Source: Paratinospora sagittata (lineage: Eukaryota > Streptophyta > Magnoliopsida > Ranunculales > Menispermaceae). Taken from it: a stretch of DNA of 64,000 nucleotides. The notes under the pieces were generated by a model. It was not told the origin of the DNA, made no database searches, and worked only from the letters and a program-made list of their open reading frames with translations. The number at the start of each line of letters is the position of its first letter. Position 1 is the stretch's first letter. Location of the stretch: the NCBI GenBank assembly GCA_035771175.1, contig CM069595.1, forward strand, positions 3,018,094 through 3,082,093, written 5' to 3'. Shown in pieces: positions 34,321-46,400 of the stretch. Made by a program: the position numbers and the translations under genes.

Positions 34321-35514
34321 CCTTCAACCACCTTTATCAATATACTTCATATACAAAATTTAGCTCTTAACTCAACTTGATAAAACTTATTTTTAACTAT
34401 ATGAGATCTGTCTTTCACTGTACTCTATTGAAGGCTCTGTCTCTATAGTATTATGCCTTTAACACTATGTCTTTTAATTTATTAATATAGTTGGCCTAAT
34501 GACCTTATAAATCTTTTCTTTTCAACTTCATTTTCTATTATGTTTTAATTTTTAATTTTCACTTTCTTAATTAAATAAATTTCATATTGAGTAGCCATAC
34601 TTTAATAAAGACTTCATTTTAAGCATTGAACCAAAATGAGTGCCAAAAATAGTTGCACAAACGATATTCTATGACTTATCCAAACAAAATATTCCTTACA
34701 ATCCCATTATATATATATATATACTTCGAAGGTGTCTCCTCAGCATTATTCACCGTCAGCGTTACGTTTACGTCGTCCATACATTGTTCATAAGTTTAAT
34801 CAGTTAGAACTATTAATTAAACAATAATGATGTACTTCCATTACTATTTCCGACGCTACAATCTCATTACTTTATACATAAACAATCCAAAGATATTTAT
34901 TTTAGCTTTCGTTTGATGCGACTTAAGACGAGTACTAAAGTAATATCACACTGACTACTTGAAAAGGAGGGAACAAGTATACCTTTAGAGATTGCAGACC
35001 TACAGCGTCCGTTCATCTATGTATTTGCAGAAATTTTTTTTAAAAAAAAAACAAAGGTTTATTGAGAAGAATCAGATTCTTATCTCCTCATTTTGTCTTT
35101 CTCTACCGATTTGAATGGCTGTTCTTCGATCTATCATTATCAGTTATGACACGCGTTATACAATAACATTAAGTGCATCAGAACCTAATTAAAATAGGCC
35201 GATTCTTACATAGCAATTAAATTAAGCAAGAAAAGAACACTACTCATGAACACAAAAAAGCCAGATCTCAGAACAAAATGCGAAGAGCCTTAAAATTTTC
35301 AAAAAACGAGAATGTGAAATCAATCAATGACAAGGAATCGAAGACAAAGAGCATCGGAAAGAAAATAAATCTTAAGTTTTAAAATGTCGAAATGATTATT
35401 ATTGTCATTATTACCTTTCGGAATCGAAGAACTTCGGAAGCGTTTTGCAGATCAAGCAGAGGCGATTTCTCAGACCGAAACCAAGAAAACAGAAATCTCT
35501 ATACGAAGAAGCGT
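34321..35514. other. Intergenic, downstream of MIR403
   Basis: AT-rich, with no gene seen. The MIR403 primary transcript (minus strand) would extend leftward into this region. Confidence 0.4.
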
Positions 35515-35630
35515 GACAGAGGAAGACACATTACGAGTTTGTGCGTGAATCTAACACCATCGCTATGCATCTTCAATGGTTCCTAATGGTGCCTGATTCA
35601 CGCACAAACTCCTCATGTTTCTCCCACACC
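35515..35630 (-). ncRNA. MIR403: MIR403 microRNA precursor
   Basis: The minus strand holds the complete 21-nt mature miR403 (starts TTAGATTCACG, ends ACAAACTCG) at 35554-35534, on the 3' arm as is usual for this family. The 5' arm (35612-35592) pairs with it almost fully: 17 consecutive complementary bases cover GAGTTTGTGCGTGAATC, and ACCAT/ATGGT pairing continues toward a loop of about 30 nt. miR403 is a eudicot microRNA that directs cleavage of AGO2 mRNA, and so ties the AGO1/miRNA system to AGO2-based defence. The mature sequence matches what I know of the family, and the fold can be read directly. The start and end of the primary transcript are not defined. Confidence 0.95.
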
Positions 35631-35726
35631 GAACCGAACAGAGACTCAGAGATTTCGAGACTAGGAGACTTCGCCGTGTAGAACAAGTTTTTCGATGTGC
35701 GGACTGTGGAGGCCCTAGCATCTGTT

Positions 35727-35738
35727 CCTTTTTATAGT
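35727..35738 (-). promoter_or_regulatory. Probable TATA box of MIR403
   Basis: On the minus strand the sequence reads CTATAAAAAGGA, about 100 bp upstream of the hairpin. A start near 35700 would place the stem-loop soon after the cap, as is common for plant MIR genes. Confidence 0.6.
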
Positions 35739-38179
35739 GCGATTTTTTGTTATAGAAAAAAAATGGAGATTTTTGGGACAATCTGAATGTTTCAATTGCG
35801 CAATTGGAAAGCGCCACGTTGCACGGTTGATGTGCCACGAAGCTTTTTAACAAGGATTCCTTACGTTTACGTCACGTATTACATCACCGTTTTACCACCA
35901 TCGGATCGGGATCTCCTAAATTTAAACCTGAAAAGACCAATGTGACCTCAAGTTTATGTCTTTATATCTAAGATTTTATAATTGAAAATGAAGTAAAAAA
36001 AAAAAAGACTTAGAATGCATTCGATACACAATCTGAAAAATAAATTCAGAATCTATTTATGAAATAAAATGTTAAAGATTTGTTTCCAAATTCAACTAAT
36101 TAACTAGAAGTATTTTTTTAGATACAAAATATTGCATTAGAGTCAAAGATCAAATAGCCCTTAGCTAACTATTTTCTAAATTACTCCATGTTTTATTATA
36201 AACTCTATCATGAATGGTGTTGAATGGACAACGAATTACAGAAGTGGGTCACGTTAATTTTACAATTTTCTGAAAAGGATTCCAATTAGATGACAACATA
36301 ATTAGTTTTCAGTTTGCCCAAAGAAGAAGATGACAGACATGAACCGCTAAATATATCCTAGTTTTTCAAAGAAGAAAAATAAGATATAAATGTGTATATA
36401 AGTCCTTATATTCTTGGACTTAAATCTTTAGATGTAACATTAATGGTACTGTTTTAAATGATTTATGATAACAATAGCCATTACAAGGATGTTTTTCTTT
36501 ATTCATTCTTAATTTTATTTGCATATATAATAGGCAAGTAGCTGGTCATGGTGGCCTTGCTCCCTGTTCTGTGGTATGTATACTTTAAGTTTAGATTGTA
36601 AGATCTCAATTTCATCGTCATCAACCTTCAATAACATCAAAGTGCTGCCGACATGAATGATACATCATCATATTAATAAACTTATTAGAATCAAGTGAGA
36701 TTATACGTAAGAGATCAAATGAGTTTGAATCCTTCAACTACTATTATTGGTTTTTCTCATTTAATGTTAGAAACAGTTGGCAACTAATTAACATAAGCGG
36801 AGAATCTATCGCCATCAAGCTCCTTATTGATGGAAGCTTCTTCTTTGCCTCTCTTTGTATAATTAGAACACATCCAAACACATACTACAAACTAAGATAA
36901 CCTAATAAAACTAAATAAATTACAACTAATTAAAACAGATATTGCCAGCGGATTCTTGATTAAACTTGCATAAATTAGGAATTTGGAATCTCAAAAATGT
37001 GTTATAAGCGCGTTGAATTAATGTTTAGTGTCAAAATGAACTAGTCAAAACATGGAAGTTGTTAATTTAATAAGCTTATGAAAATGCCAATTATCATTAA
37101 GAAGATCCTCGTACTAATTTTATGCAAATAATCAAGTGATAATGCCCACATAAATCATGAACACTTTAATTAATTTTTCGTGGTGTTATATTAAAGAGCT
37201 CTCTGTTTGTTCATGTGCTCATATGGAACCCTCTTAACACTTAAAAGTCAGACAACCTTTGTCGTTTTTGTTAATGAGAAGTTGCAAGCCTGCAAATCCA
37301 ACTGTAGTTTCTATTTTCCCTTCTGTTTTCCTATATAATATATATATGATTAAAATTATAGAAGCCTATATATAATCTATTCACAAAAAATTCCAAACCA
37401 TTTTGCATGAGGGATAGCTAGTTTATTGACCAATTCAAGTAACTAACAGATTTTCATGATATAATTTGTATGTAGTACTGTTTCAATTATGTTAAGATAC
37501 TAGCTGATAGAATGAGAATAGAATAAAGATTATCTAGAGCATATGTGCTCATGCAATCTGAAAAACGTAGAGAAGTGGAGGATATGTATCTCATCATTGT
37601 TAATTACTTCAATTTCTGAGATGATTGATTAGCTTAATGGAAATGATGCACAGTTAATATACCTCATTACAGTGAAGAGATTGCCTCATAATTCACTGAT
37701 TAAGTGACCGAATCAAGTAATTAAATTATAAGATGCTTGAAACTGTAACATTATCTAGCTAGCAGGTTCCTCTGTTCATAACAATCTTATCTCAGGATTG
37801 TGTCATTTGATCTTAAAAAGATTTTAATGAGATAATTAAAAAGATGATTGAAGAACCAAACCCCAAAAGGGTTTCTATTGTTATCTTCATTAGTTAACTC
37901 TTTGGTCAAACAATATTAATTGTTTAATCAATACTTCTACTTTTCAGCATCTGCTGGTTGAATGTTAAGATTTTGGTTCGAATCCTAATTTGAATATGAG
38001 TAAAATAGAAAGTGTATTAGTTTGAGTAGGTTTCTAATTTTGGGGAGTTTCTAATTGTAGGATATGTTTAATTTTAGAATTCGGGTTGTATTAGAAGTTT
38101 GTCTAATGTTTATTATAAACATGGGATAGGTAAATCAAATTGAAGTGTGGTAAAATGGCCGAATAACAAGTTATAGGCT
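35739..38179. other. Gene-poor intergenic DNA upstream of MIR403
   Basis: No gene recognised. A MITE-like stretch (ATTCGATACACAATCTG ... TTGTTTCCAAATTCAAC) occurs at about 36020-36100. A tRNA-like TTTTGGTTCGAATCCTAA at about 37969-37986 has no matching acceptor stem. Confidence 0.4.
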
Positions 38180-38360
38180 GAGAGATTATGAGTGACTGAG
38201 TGTGTGGTAAGAGGTGAGTGCCGAAGGATGACCTTCTTGTATTGCAATCTTCTCAGTATAAATAATTTCTCCACCCGTGGATGTAGGCACCAATTGGCCA
38301 AACCACGTTAAATTGGTCGTGTGATTGCTTGATTTTATTATTTGAATATTTTCGCTACGT
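38180..38360 (-). repeat. Dispersed repeat copy, minus orientation
   Basis: Read on the minus strand it gives AATCAAGCAATCACACG, AATTTAACGTGGTTTGGCC, GTGCCTACATCCACGGG, GAAGATTGCAATACAAG and CACTCATAATCTCTCAGCC. The same order occurs on the plus strand at 40690-40870, so this is a repeat family of at least 180 bp. Its core motif also occurs at about 26850 and 43190. Confidence 0.75.
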
Positions 38361-38849
38361 ATTGGATTGATCAATTGTGGTTGAAAAACCCAACATTTAT
38401 AACTTGATTAATTACTTGCAGCTCTCTGCACCGGAAAGTTCAATTTCTAAGATACTAGTTCTAATCTGAAGTATGAATGAGTGCTAGATTTACAACATAC
38501 ACACCAAAGTGTATAAATTTGATCTTGGCTGATTTTTATGACAATGGTTGAAATGAACCCTCTCCAAGTATGTAACATATAAGAAATACAAGATAAAACA
38601 CACTTAATCCATGCTATTCCATGGTCTTCCATTACCACAGTACTATTAGTCACATACAACATAAAATTTAGGCCTATATAGGCTTCATAGCTATGACGCA
38701 TGATACTATAAACATCGAACAAACCTAGCAAACGGAACTTGGGACTAACGAGAACCCACCAAGTAGGACTTCCAACAAAGTTCCACGCTATTTATTTTCT
38801 TTCCACACTATATTACCTATGTTTTATCATCCCTCTCTACCTAGCAAGA
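38361..38849. other. Intergenic, 3' of the small peptide gene
   Basis: The frame 38731-38447 (minus) has no recognisable feature and overlaps the expected 3' region of the peptide gene. Nothing else seen. Confidence 0.4.
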
Positions 38850-39191
38850 TTAAGGGATACCTGGGTTATTATGATGATCATCAGGAAAATAATGGTGAGT
38901 ATCAGTGGATGATCCGGAAGGATTACCAAAATTACCAAAGCTCTCATTGTTTTCATCACCGTCATCGTCGGTGTCATTAATATTGGCATCTGCATTAGTA
39001 CTAGTAACCATTTTCCCAGCGCGATCATTTGCCTTGACATCACTTCTACCACCTTCACCTCCAGCTACCTTTCGTCCTAGAATTACGTTGTTGCCTACCA
39101 TGGTGTCATGCCCATTGCTCTCCGCTTCGACTTGTAGAGACACCAAAATTAATGCAAAGATAGCGAAAAGTATGTATAAGCTGCTCTTCAT
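38850..39191 (-). CDS. Small secreted peptide precursor, possibly RGF/GLV/CLEL-like
   Basis: A 113-residue protein begins MKSSLYILFAIFALILVS, a good signal peptide with a likely cut after VEA. The mature part is hydrophilic and acidic (NDTDDDGDENNES), with basic pairs (GRKVAGGEGGR) and a distinct end THHYFPDDHHNNPGIP. This layout (signal peptide, variable middle, short C-terminal His/Pro/Asn-rich motif) is typical of plant signalling-peptide precursors, and the end is faintly like RGF/GLV peptides. The match is weak and the family is not established. Gene structure supports expression: TATA box at 39374-39364, a likely 5' UTR intron (GTATGT at 39290 to TTGCAG at 39198), and the ATG six bases after the acceptor. 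CCAG|GTATCC near the end could be a donor for a further exon. Confidence 0.6.
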   Translation of the reverse strand: MKSSLYILFAIFALILVSLQVEAESNGHDTMVGNNVILGRKVAGGEGGRSDVKANDRAGKMVTSTNADANINDTDDDGDENNESFGNFGNPSGSSTDTHHYFPDDHHNNPGIP

Positions 39192-39197
39192 GATCAA

Positions 39198-39290
39198 CTG
39201 CAATAATTAAACAAACAGAACTGGTGATAGTATAACATGAAAGCTAGAAGATGATACAAGTTAAACTTTAAAAATGGCTGCAGGACATAC
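39198..39290 (-). other. Probable 5' UTR intron of the small peptide gene
   Basis: On the minus strand GTATGTCC opens and TAATTATTGCAG closes a 93-bp AT-rich segment just before the start codon. Inferred from splice signals. Confidence 0.5.
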
Positions 39291-39363
39291 CAGATTTTCG
39301 AGCCAAATTAATATAAGATCCTAGATGGATTGTTGTATGCTTGGATTTATCAGGAATTAGTTA

Positions 39364-39374
39364 CATTTATAGAG
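39364..39374 (-). promoter_or_regulatory. Probable TATA box of the small peptide gene
   Basis: The minus strand reads CTCTATAAATG, placing a start near 39340 and a short first exon before the inferred 5' UTR intron. Confidence 0.5.
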
Positions 39375-40260
39375 GATGAGGAAGAGAAAAAGAAGCATAT
39401 GTATTAGTGGGGCGGCGAAGTAAACTATAGGCACTAATCAAGCACATAAGAAAGCAGTGGGGAATTATTACCACCAATCCCTATTAGAAGCTTTAGATCT
39501 CTCTTGATTATAAGTAACTATTGACTAAGATTATAACATATACAATTATGTGGTACTGCCCAATGATGATTTCGTTTTTGAATTTGTTGTATGTATGTAT
39601 GTATGTACGCTAGCTTGCTTCCATTAACGAGTGCTTTCTAATCACTTGGAAGAATGTTTTTAAGTTCAGCATTTCATTATTCCTAAAACAGTTTCCTTCA
39701 CTTACTAAGAGCAGTTGGTTCAAAGATTAATATCTTGTATATTTAATTAAGAAAAAAGGTGTACCTAATCCACAAAGCTCTAAATCATATCCGATCCACC
39801 ACTTATCCAAGTTCCAACTCTATCCTCTAAAGATTGAATCTTTTCTACTTTAGCATTGTACTTGTGCTACCACTATCACTTTGCTGAAAGTAGAATATAT
39901 AGAATAAAAATTCCGAATTGGTAGAGAGAAAGGACATGATGAGATGGATTCCCAATCTGAACATAAGAAGAGCATTATTGTTTGATCTGGAAAGGGAATT
40001 TTTTTTTTCTTTCTAAGAGAATGTGTGATGCAGAACTTCGCTTGCATATCCTTAAAAATAGCAGACCTAAGTCAGGACAAGGAGAAGAATTGTATTAGTT
40101 AGCTGACAGCATCGTAAAACTTCGTCAGATCTACTGTTAAGTCAATGTAGCTGGAAAAATACTAAGTTAAGTTGAGTTGAGAAAAGTGTGATGCAGGAAA
40201 TAGTACTCGTAGTTTGTCAACAAATGAGAAGTTACTAACAATTAGTGACCAACAAGAGAT
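39375..40260. other. Intergenic with a short (GTAT)n tract
   Basis: A (GTAT)n tract lies at about 39587-39606. No gene recognised. Confidence 0.4.
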
Positions 40261-41155
40261 TGGGATTAGGCAGTCCCTTTAGGCACTGAAAGTCTTCTCT
40301 ACCTTTACTTCCAATCCATAATTCCCTGGCCTCTCTTACCAACTCCAAATTGCAGTTAATAGGAACAATATTGGCTCTCTGGTGGTTGCAAAGGGAACCA
40401 TAAGAGAGCCGATTGCCCAAACACAAACAATACTACAATAATACTTAATTTGGAACACATGCATGTGCAATGACTGGAGTAGCAGAATGAAGGAATCTCT
40501 CTAACTCAGCAAGAGGGCCACCTCGTTGCTCTCTAAACACTCTCACATGCTATTTGTAATCTGTGTAACCAGTACTAAGAGATTTCAATGCCATCATTGA
40601 ACAAATGTATAATTCAAGTGCTTTGTATTCTTTGTCACTACAGAAGTGGATTCTTGTTGATAGAAAGGATTACGAGACCGTGAATTAGATAAAACAACAA
40701 TTAATCAAGCAATCGCACAATTAATTTTATGCGGTTCAGCCAGCTGTGCCTACATCCATAGATAGGAAAATTAATATGCTACACTAAAGAGATTACAGTA
40801 CAAGGTTATTTTTCGACACTCACTTCTTGTCACACACTCGGTAGTTACTCATAATCTCTCAACCTTCTACATGATTCACTGTCTCAGAATCCTTTCTACC
40901 AACAAAAATCCACTTCAGTGACTACTTAATTAATTCAGGCATTGCACATGCATGTGTTCCAAAGTATTGTAATGTTTGTTTAATTGGGCAACTGGCTCAG
41001 TACTTATGGTTCCCTTTGCAAGCACCAGAGAGCCAATTAATATTCCATTAACTGCAGTTTGGAGTTGGTAGGAGAGGCCAGGGAGCTATAGATTGAAAGC
41101 AAATTTAAGGCAGAGGACTTTCAGTACCTCAAGGGACTACCTACAGATTCTTTAG
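40261..41155. repeat. Large inverted repeat, ~220-bp arms around a ~455-bp centre
   Basis: The left arm (40261-40478) and the right arm (40936-41155) are inverted copies, roughly 80% alike by eye. Shared blocks are GGAACACATGCATGTGCAAT, TTGCAAAGGGAACCATAAG, CCAGAGAGCCAAT and CCAACTCCAAATTGCAGTTA (in the appropriate orientation). Both arms keep a related coding-like stretch (left, minus strand: NCNLELVREARELW, then EDFQCLKGLP; right, plus strand: similar, with a stop). I do not recognise the protein. The centre holds a second inverted pair (40635-40686 with 40875-40922) around a copy of the dispersed repeat. Confidence 0.75.
40690..40870 (+). repeat. Dispersed repeat copy, plus orientation, inside a ~288-bp inverted-repeat element
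   Basis: Homologous to 38180-38360 on the opposite strand. It is bounded by ~48-bp inverted repeats (40635-40686 and 40875-40922; core AGAAAGGATT.(C/A)GAGAC). This suggests a MITE-like element of about 288 bp, but the pair could also be a chance of the larger inverted repeat. Confidence 0.65.
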
Positions 41156-43079
41156 TCTTTTAAAACTCCAATAGCCCATCACATCCAATTTGATATAAAT
41201 GCCCATATAATCTCAATATGGGCCTCTTTTATTAACCATCATCTTGACCCATATTAATCCATTCATATTGGGCCTACCTTTTCTTAATTTTTTCATCTAT
41301 TGTTTTTTTTTTTTTTTCGCCTTTTATTACAATTTAAAAAAAAATAATATGAGTTTTTTTTAATTTTTGAAAGTGAAAGTAATATGAGTTATTGCAATAT
41401 TTAAGGAATGATATAAATAATAATTTTTCCTTAGAGAGATTATTTTACCATTTAAATCCAGACGGAGCAACACCAACCATTGCACCAAGGCCGTCCTTGA
41501 AAATTAAGAATTGAGACTGAAGTGTACAATTCCTTTTATATGGGCAGAGAATAACTTATTTATAACCGTACTTTATAATATGCACTATCTCCAGTACTGA
41601 AATATTAGTTTATTATAGTGGTACATGTTGTACATAAACATTATGGTAATCAACTCATCTTAATTATCATTATCAAAATCTATATTTAGTAATTTGGGTA
41701 TTATATTTCTTTTTTTGAAAAAAAAAAGGGTATAATTCAAGAAAATATTTATTAATTTTCTCGCTGGACAAAATGATGGGTTTGGCTGTATCATTGTAGA
41801 CAAGATGATCGATCATCAGCGCCAAATTTGCTTTTAACTTCATGGTGGGATGATTGGAGCAGAAAGCGAGTTCCCATGTTTTTATTTGTATGCTTCATAT
41901 AATTGGTGAGCTTCAGTCCCTCTCCACCTTTACATATAGCTTCATCTCTTCTCTTCTCTTCTCTTTACTTTTCGTTTTTTCTTTTCTTATTTATATATAT
42001 ATATTAGCAAAGCAGGTGATTCAATCAAGTGCCGGCTCGCACATGCCCTCCACATCTCTTTTCTTTTTTCTTTTCTTTGAAATTTTCTTTCTTTATTTCT
42101 TTGTCTTCATCTTCAGCAATGGGTGCGCACTCGTGCACTTGTCTTCAATTGGTTGAGCGCCAACTGTTTGAAGAAATGCTTCGCTTATCTTTTTCTTTTC
42201 TTTTTTTTATTTGTACCAGTATTCCTTTGTGGGGCTATTGAAGAATAGGACAGCGTGGACCAAACATGTTCGTATGGGTGAGCTGATCTGAGGCGGGTGG
42301 GTTTGAGTTGCGGTTGTAAGGTTTGTTTCAAGGTTGGTGAATGGCGCACGCTATTCATTCAGTGGTTGGATGGGAAAGAAGATAAAATAAAATAAAGGTG
42401 TTGATTGTGATTTTTGAGTCGTTCATATTGACCATCAATTAATGGAAGAGCAATTCAACATACGGCTCATAAGATATTGTTGTTGTTATTTGTGGAGGTA
42501 AGATTTGACCACATTAAATAATAAAAAATTAAAGAGAACGTGAGTTAAAACTTGTCAAATTATTTATTTACCTATTGTATTTTTGTATAATTTATAGTAT
42601 CTGGTAATACATATAAGAATCGATTGTACTAATGTGTTTTATTTGGACATTTAGTATTACTTTTACAAAATGAGCAACTTTTAATAAAATTAACCAGACT
42701 AGTCCTCAAGTTAAGATATAAGGTTATAATAGACTCAGTTAAATACTAAGTCTTCTGAAGTAGTAAGTTGTCTCTCGTTCACTATTTAAAATTATTAAAG
42801 AGTTTGACTAATTAAATCAATAGCTGATTCAGCAGAGTAACTGTATAATACATTAATTTTTTTCACAAGGCACACGCATGAATAAAAGTATGTTGTGAAT
42901 AGTTAATATACGTTGATTCTCATTATTTCTGGTAAATAGTACTATATACATGAATATTGTCGTATATTTGAATAGTATTGTACATATAAATAGTATCACG
43001 TGGGTGAATAGTATTGTGTCTCGAAAAAGACCTTTCTTATGTGGAAGATTAGTCAAGGCCGCAATCATAGAGCATATAA
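41156..43079. other. Gene-poor intergenic DNA
   Basis: T- and CT-rich tracts (CTTCTCTTCTCTTCTC at about 41950). Short frames at 41854-42241 have no domain. No gene seen. Confidence 0.4.
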
Positions 43080-43400
43080 AATTTTTTTTCAGAGGTTACG
43101 ACACCACTTCTTGAGAAACGTATAAAATATTGTATTGCTAAATAGTAAAATAAAGACAATAACTATAAATAATAGAGGGACAAAAATTTTACGTAGTTCG
43201 ATTTTAAGACCTACGTCTATAAATATAATGTAAAAATTTCACTATATACTGTAAATTAGAACTCTCTCTTTACTTTCAATTAGAGAACAATGACTCTCTT
43301 TTGATCTAGAAAAATTCTTTAGTAAAAAATTCGTTGAGAATTTTAATCGTTTAGATATGAATGAATTGAGTTAAAATCTGAGCTCTTATTTATAATAAAA
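43080..43400 (+). repeat. Degenerate dispersed-repeat copy
   Basis: AATTTTACGTAGTTCGATT followed by GACCTACGTCTATAAAT at about 43184-43221 matches the core motif of the repeats at 26850, 38300 and 40740. The surrounding region is related only loosely. Confidence 0.5.
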
Positions 43401-46400
43401 CATTATAAATAAAATATTATTATTATTTTTTTATTTATTTATAAATCAGTTGAGGGTTATTTTATTTAATTTGTTTTATTTTTTATCTTGTTGTCTCACG
43501 GTTGTTGTAACATTATTATTAAGTTTTGTTGCCCTATTTTATATAAAACAGATAGTTTTTGTTTACATGTTAATTTTAATTTCAGCTAGTATGTGTTTAC
43601 CTATATTGCATATAATTTCTAATATTTATTAAAAAAGTTAAGGTTACTCCGAGTTCAAATCTGAAAATAGGAGACTAGTGTCAGCCTGTCAGGTACATTG
43701 TCTCTTGCTAAATTATATATGCATACACAATGTACACTATTTTTTTGTATTAATATTGAAAAAGGTGTACAAGTTAACATTAAGCTCTACAAATAAGTAT
43801 AGCATTCACTTCAATATATTAAATTAAGACTGATTCATGTGTTGGAAGAAGATTGTTCACATTGATATAAAGAGACATTGGCTATTGGGTTGAGAATTTA
43901 AATTAATTCAACAAAATGGGTTGAGAGAGGGTGGGGAAGGGAAGCTGTCACATTTCACCATGTTCTAAAAGAAGGGGGTGGGGTCCACCAAATTTGAGAA
44001 GTGAGAGTACATAGGCCGAAAGTGTAGTTTTGAGTGACATACACCACCAGATCATTATCTTCCTTAATTAAACTCTTTAAGTTTATTTTTGTGGTGTTTA
44101 AGCCTGTCTCATATCAGGAGACGAGCTCTCTGGCACATATCATTGCCTCTTGGTGGCCCACTTTTCTTTTTCATTATTTTATTTTTCCAAACCAGCTATG
44201 TATGTAAAATTTCTGAAGATCAGTGGACAGGGTGCCTAATTAAGATAAACATAATGTAAATATATATATATATATATATATTTGTTTTTGTTTTTGTTTT
44301 TGTGTTTGTGTTTATGGGGTTGTAGATAATAACTTGTTAACTCACATTTAATCACTAATCTGTCTTTTGATTGCTACAACTAACCACTCTAAAGCGACTT
44401 AATTCCATTCAATTCTTGCCTGTCAAACATAATCTTGATTCAAACCCAAGTTACATAATTATCAACCATTAAATATATATATATATATTAGCTATTATAA
44501 TAATAATTTGAACTAACAATAAGTTAGTTTAATGGCTAAGTGTAATAATATTTATTCTTAAGATTTCAAATTTGAAATAGCTTTTATTATTTGCCCCTAA
44601 AATTAAAAAAAATAAAAATAAATAAAATATGACGATAGTCTAAACTAATAAGGAATGGAGGGCAGAAAATTAGGGATGATAGTAAATAAAATAATAAAAA
44701 AATGAGTTTGATTGAGTGAAGATGATTGGGTTTTAATGATGCTTATCTTGGCAAGTATAACTTCAAAATCAATGTGTTTTTCCTTTAATTTAATAGAATT
44801 TAAAGGGGGTTGTGGAAGAAACCTGTCCAGTCCTTGCAGAAGAAGAAAGGTCCAAAAGCTGTAAAACAAAACTATATTTGGGTAAGATGGGGAAAAAGAA
44901 GTGGAATGGAACAACCACATGGCGTTTCCTCTGTCTTTTGCTATTGGTGCATCACCCACTAATCATTGCTACGGAAAATACCAAAACCCCTTGTGGCCCC
45001 TACCTACTTCCTCTTCGTAATTTCTTTAATATTTAAGTTGATGGATTCCTTCAAGCAACCCTAACACACCATTCCTCTTTATATTTAAAATAATAATAAG
45101 AAGAAGAAAGGTCAAATAAAATAAAATAAAATAGAATAGAATTATTGAATTAAAAGAGTCAAAAAGTCGAAAAAAAGGGTAAGTTATAGATTAGTTAAAG
45201 AGATATTTAGATGTTTGAGTCTCTTGGATTAAAATAGAACAAAAGTTTATTTTACTCGTAATTATAATATCAGATTATATGAATATAATTTTCAAGGGTA
45301 ATTTGTACTTAATTATTATAGACAGGAAGTTTCTCCATTATACACATTGATGTACGAAAGATTTTATTGCTCAATATGGATTAGACCAATATCTAACACA
45401 AACGCAAAAAAAAAAAAAAAAAATCCTAGAAAGCTCTCTTAATCTGTTGCAATATAGTTTTTCAAATTAATGGGTCACTTCGTACTATAGCCTAACTTTA
45501 ACATTTAAATGGGGAACATTGATCTCATTGGTCTCCAAATCTTTTTATTTTTTTTTTATGATCGAAATTTCGGCATTTGGTTTTGTCTTCTTCTTTGGAA
45601 CGAGACTAGTCCATCGAACTTAGAATATGATAGAGACAAGAACGTCTTTTCCACCTACAATTTTGTCAAGAGGGTTCGAACTCAGAACTAATTCCTTTAA
45701 CTCTCCTTAAGTTCAGATCTCGGACCATTGAAGGAACCAATGGTTGGTTGATCTCCAAATCTATTAATTACTCTACTACTACTACCAGTCAATTAGATCA
45801 AGAAAAAAACAAATACCAAAGCTAAAGAAAAGCTGGTTTTGATGGTATGTTAAAAATAGTTCTTTTATATTGAAAAGGCACCTTGAAAAAAATAAAATAA
45901 ATAAAAAGCTGAGACCCATCTGCAGGTGATTTTCGAATCTTAGTGGGTATATATGTATGGTCTCAGATCTACCCTGATACCTATACCGATAAATTATAAT
46001 GCTATGGACGTTCTTTGCCTCTTCTTTACAGATCACATGTGGATGTGGTACAGTAGAGAAGAGTAGTACTGTTCTCTCTTTAATTTTTGTTTAATAAGTT
46101 CACCGTTTCGTACTTCTGTAACATGACATAACCAAACCAACAAGCTACCAAAGTCAGGCGTTCATACATTATTATTCATATTTAATATTATTTTGTAAAA
46201 AAATAAAATAAATGTCACAAACCACCTAACTTAAAAAGCTATAGCCCTCCATTTTTCACATAAAAAGCCAAAAAAAAAAAATCAGTTACGCAAATAGAGA
46301 TCATATAAATGCTAATAGTTAGACTTGAACCGAAAACTTCTGATAAAATCAAAAACTCTAAAATTATATTAAAAATTATTCAATTTAAAAACTATAATTA

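Noticed and set aside
35392..35853. Protein-coding frames over the MIR403 hairpin
   Set aside because: No domain, and the sequence is explained by the microRNA stem-loop and its promoter.
37950..37990. tRNA gene suggested by TTTTGGTTCGAATCC
   Set aside because: Only a B-box-like/T-arm stretch is present; no acceptor stem, anticodon arm or A box could be paired.
41870..42250. Possible microRNA or small gene (GAGCTTCAGTCCCTCTCC, GTGCCGGCTCGCAC)
   Set aside because: No complementary arm was found nearby, and the frames there contain no known domain.
44515..44600. SINE suggested by AGTTAGTTTAATGGCTAAG
   Set aside because: The A-box-like part is plausible, but the B box is too degraded (GATTTCAAATTTGAAA) to support a call.
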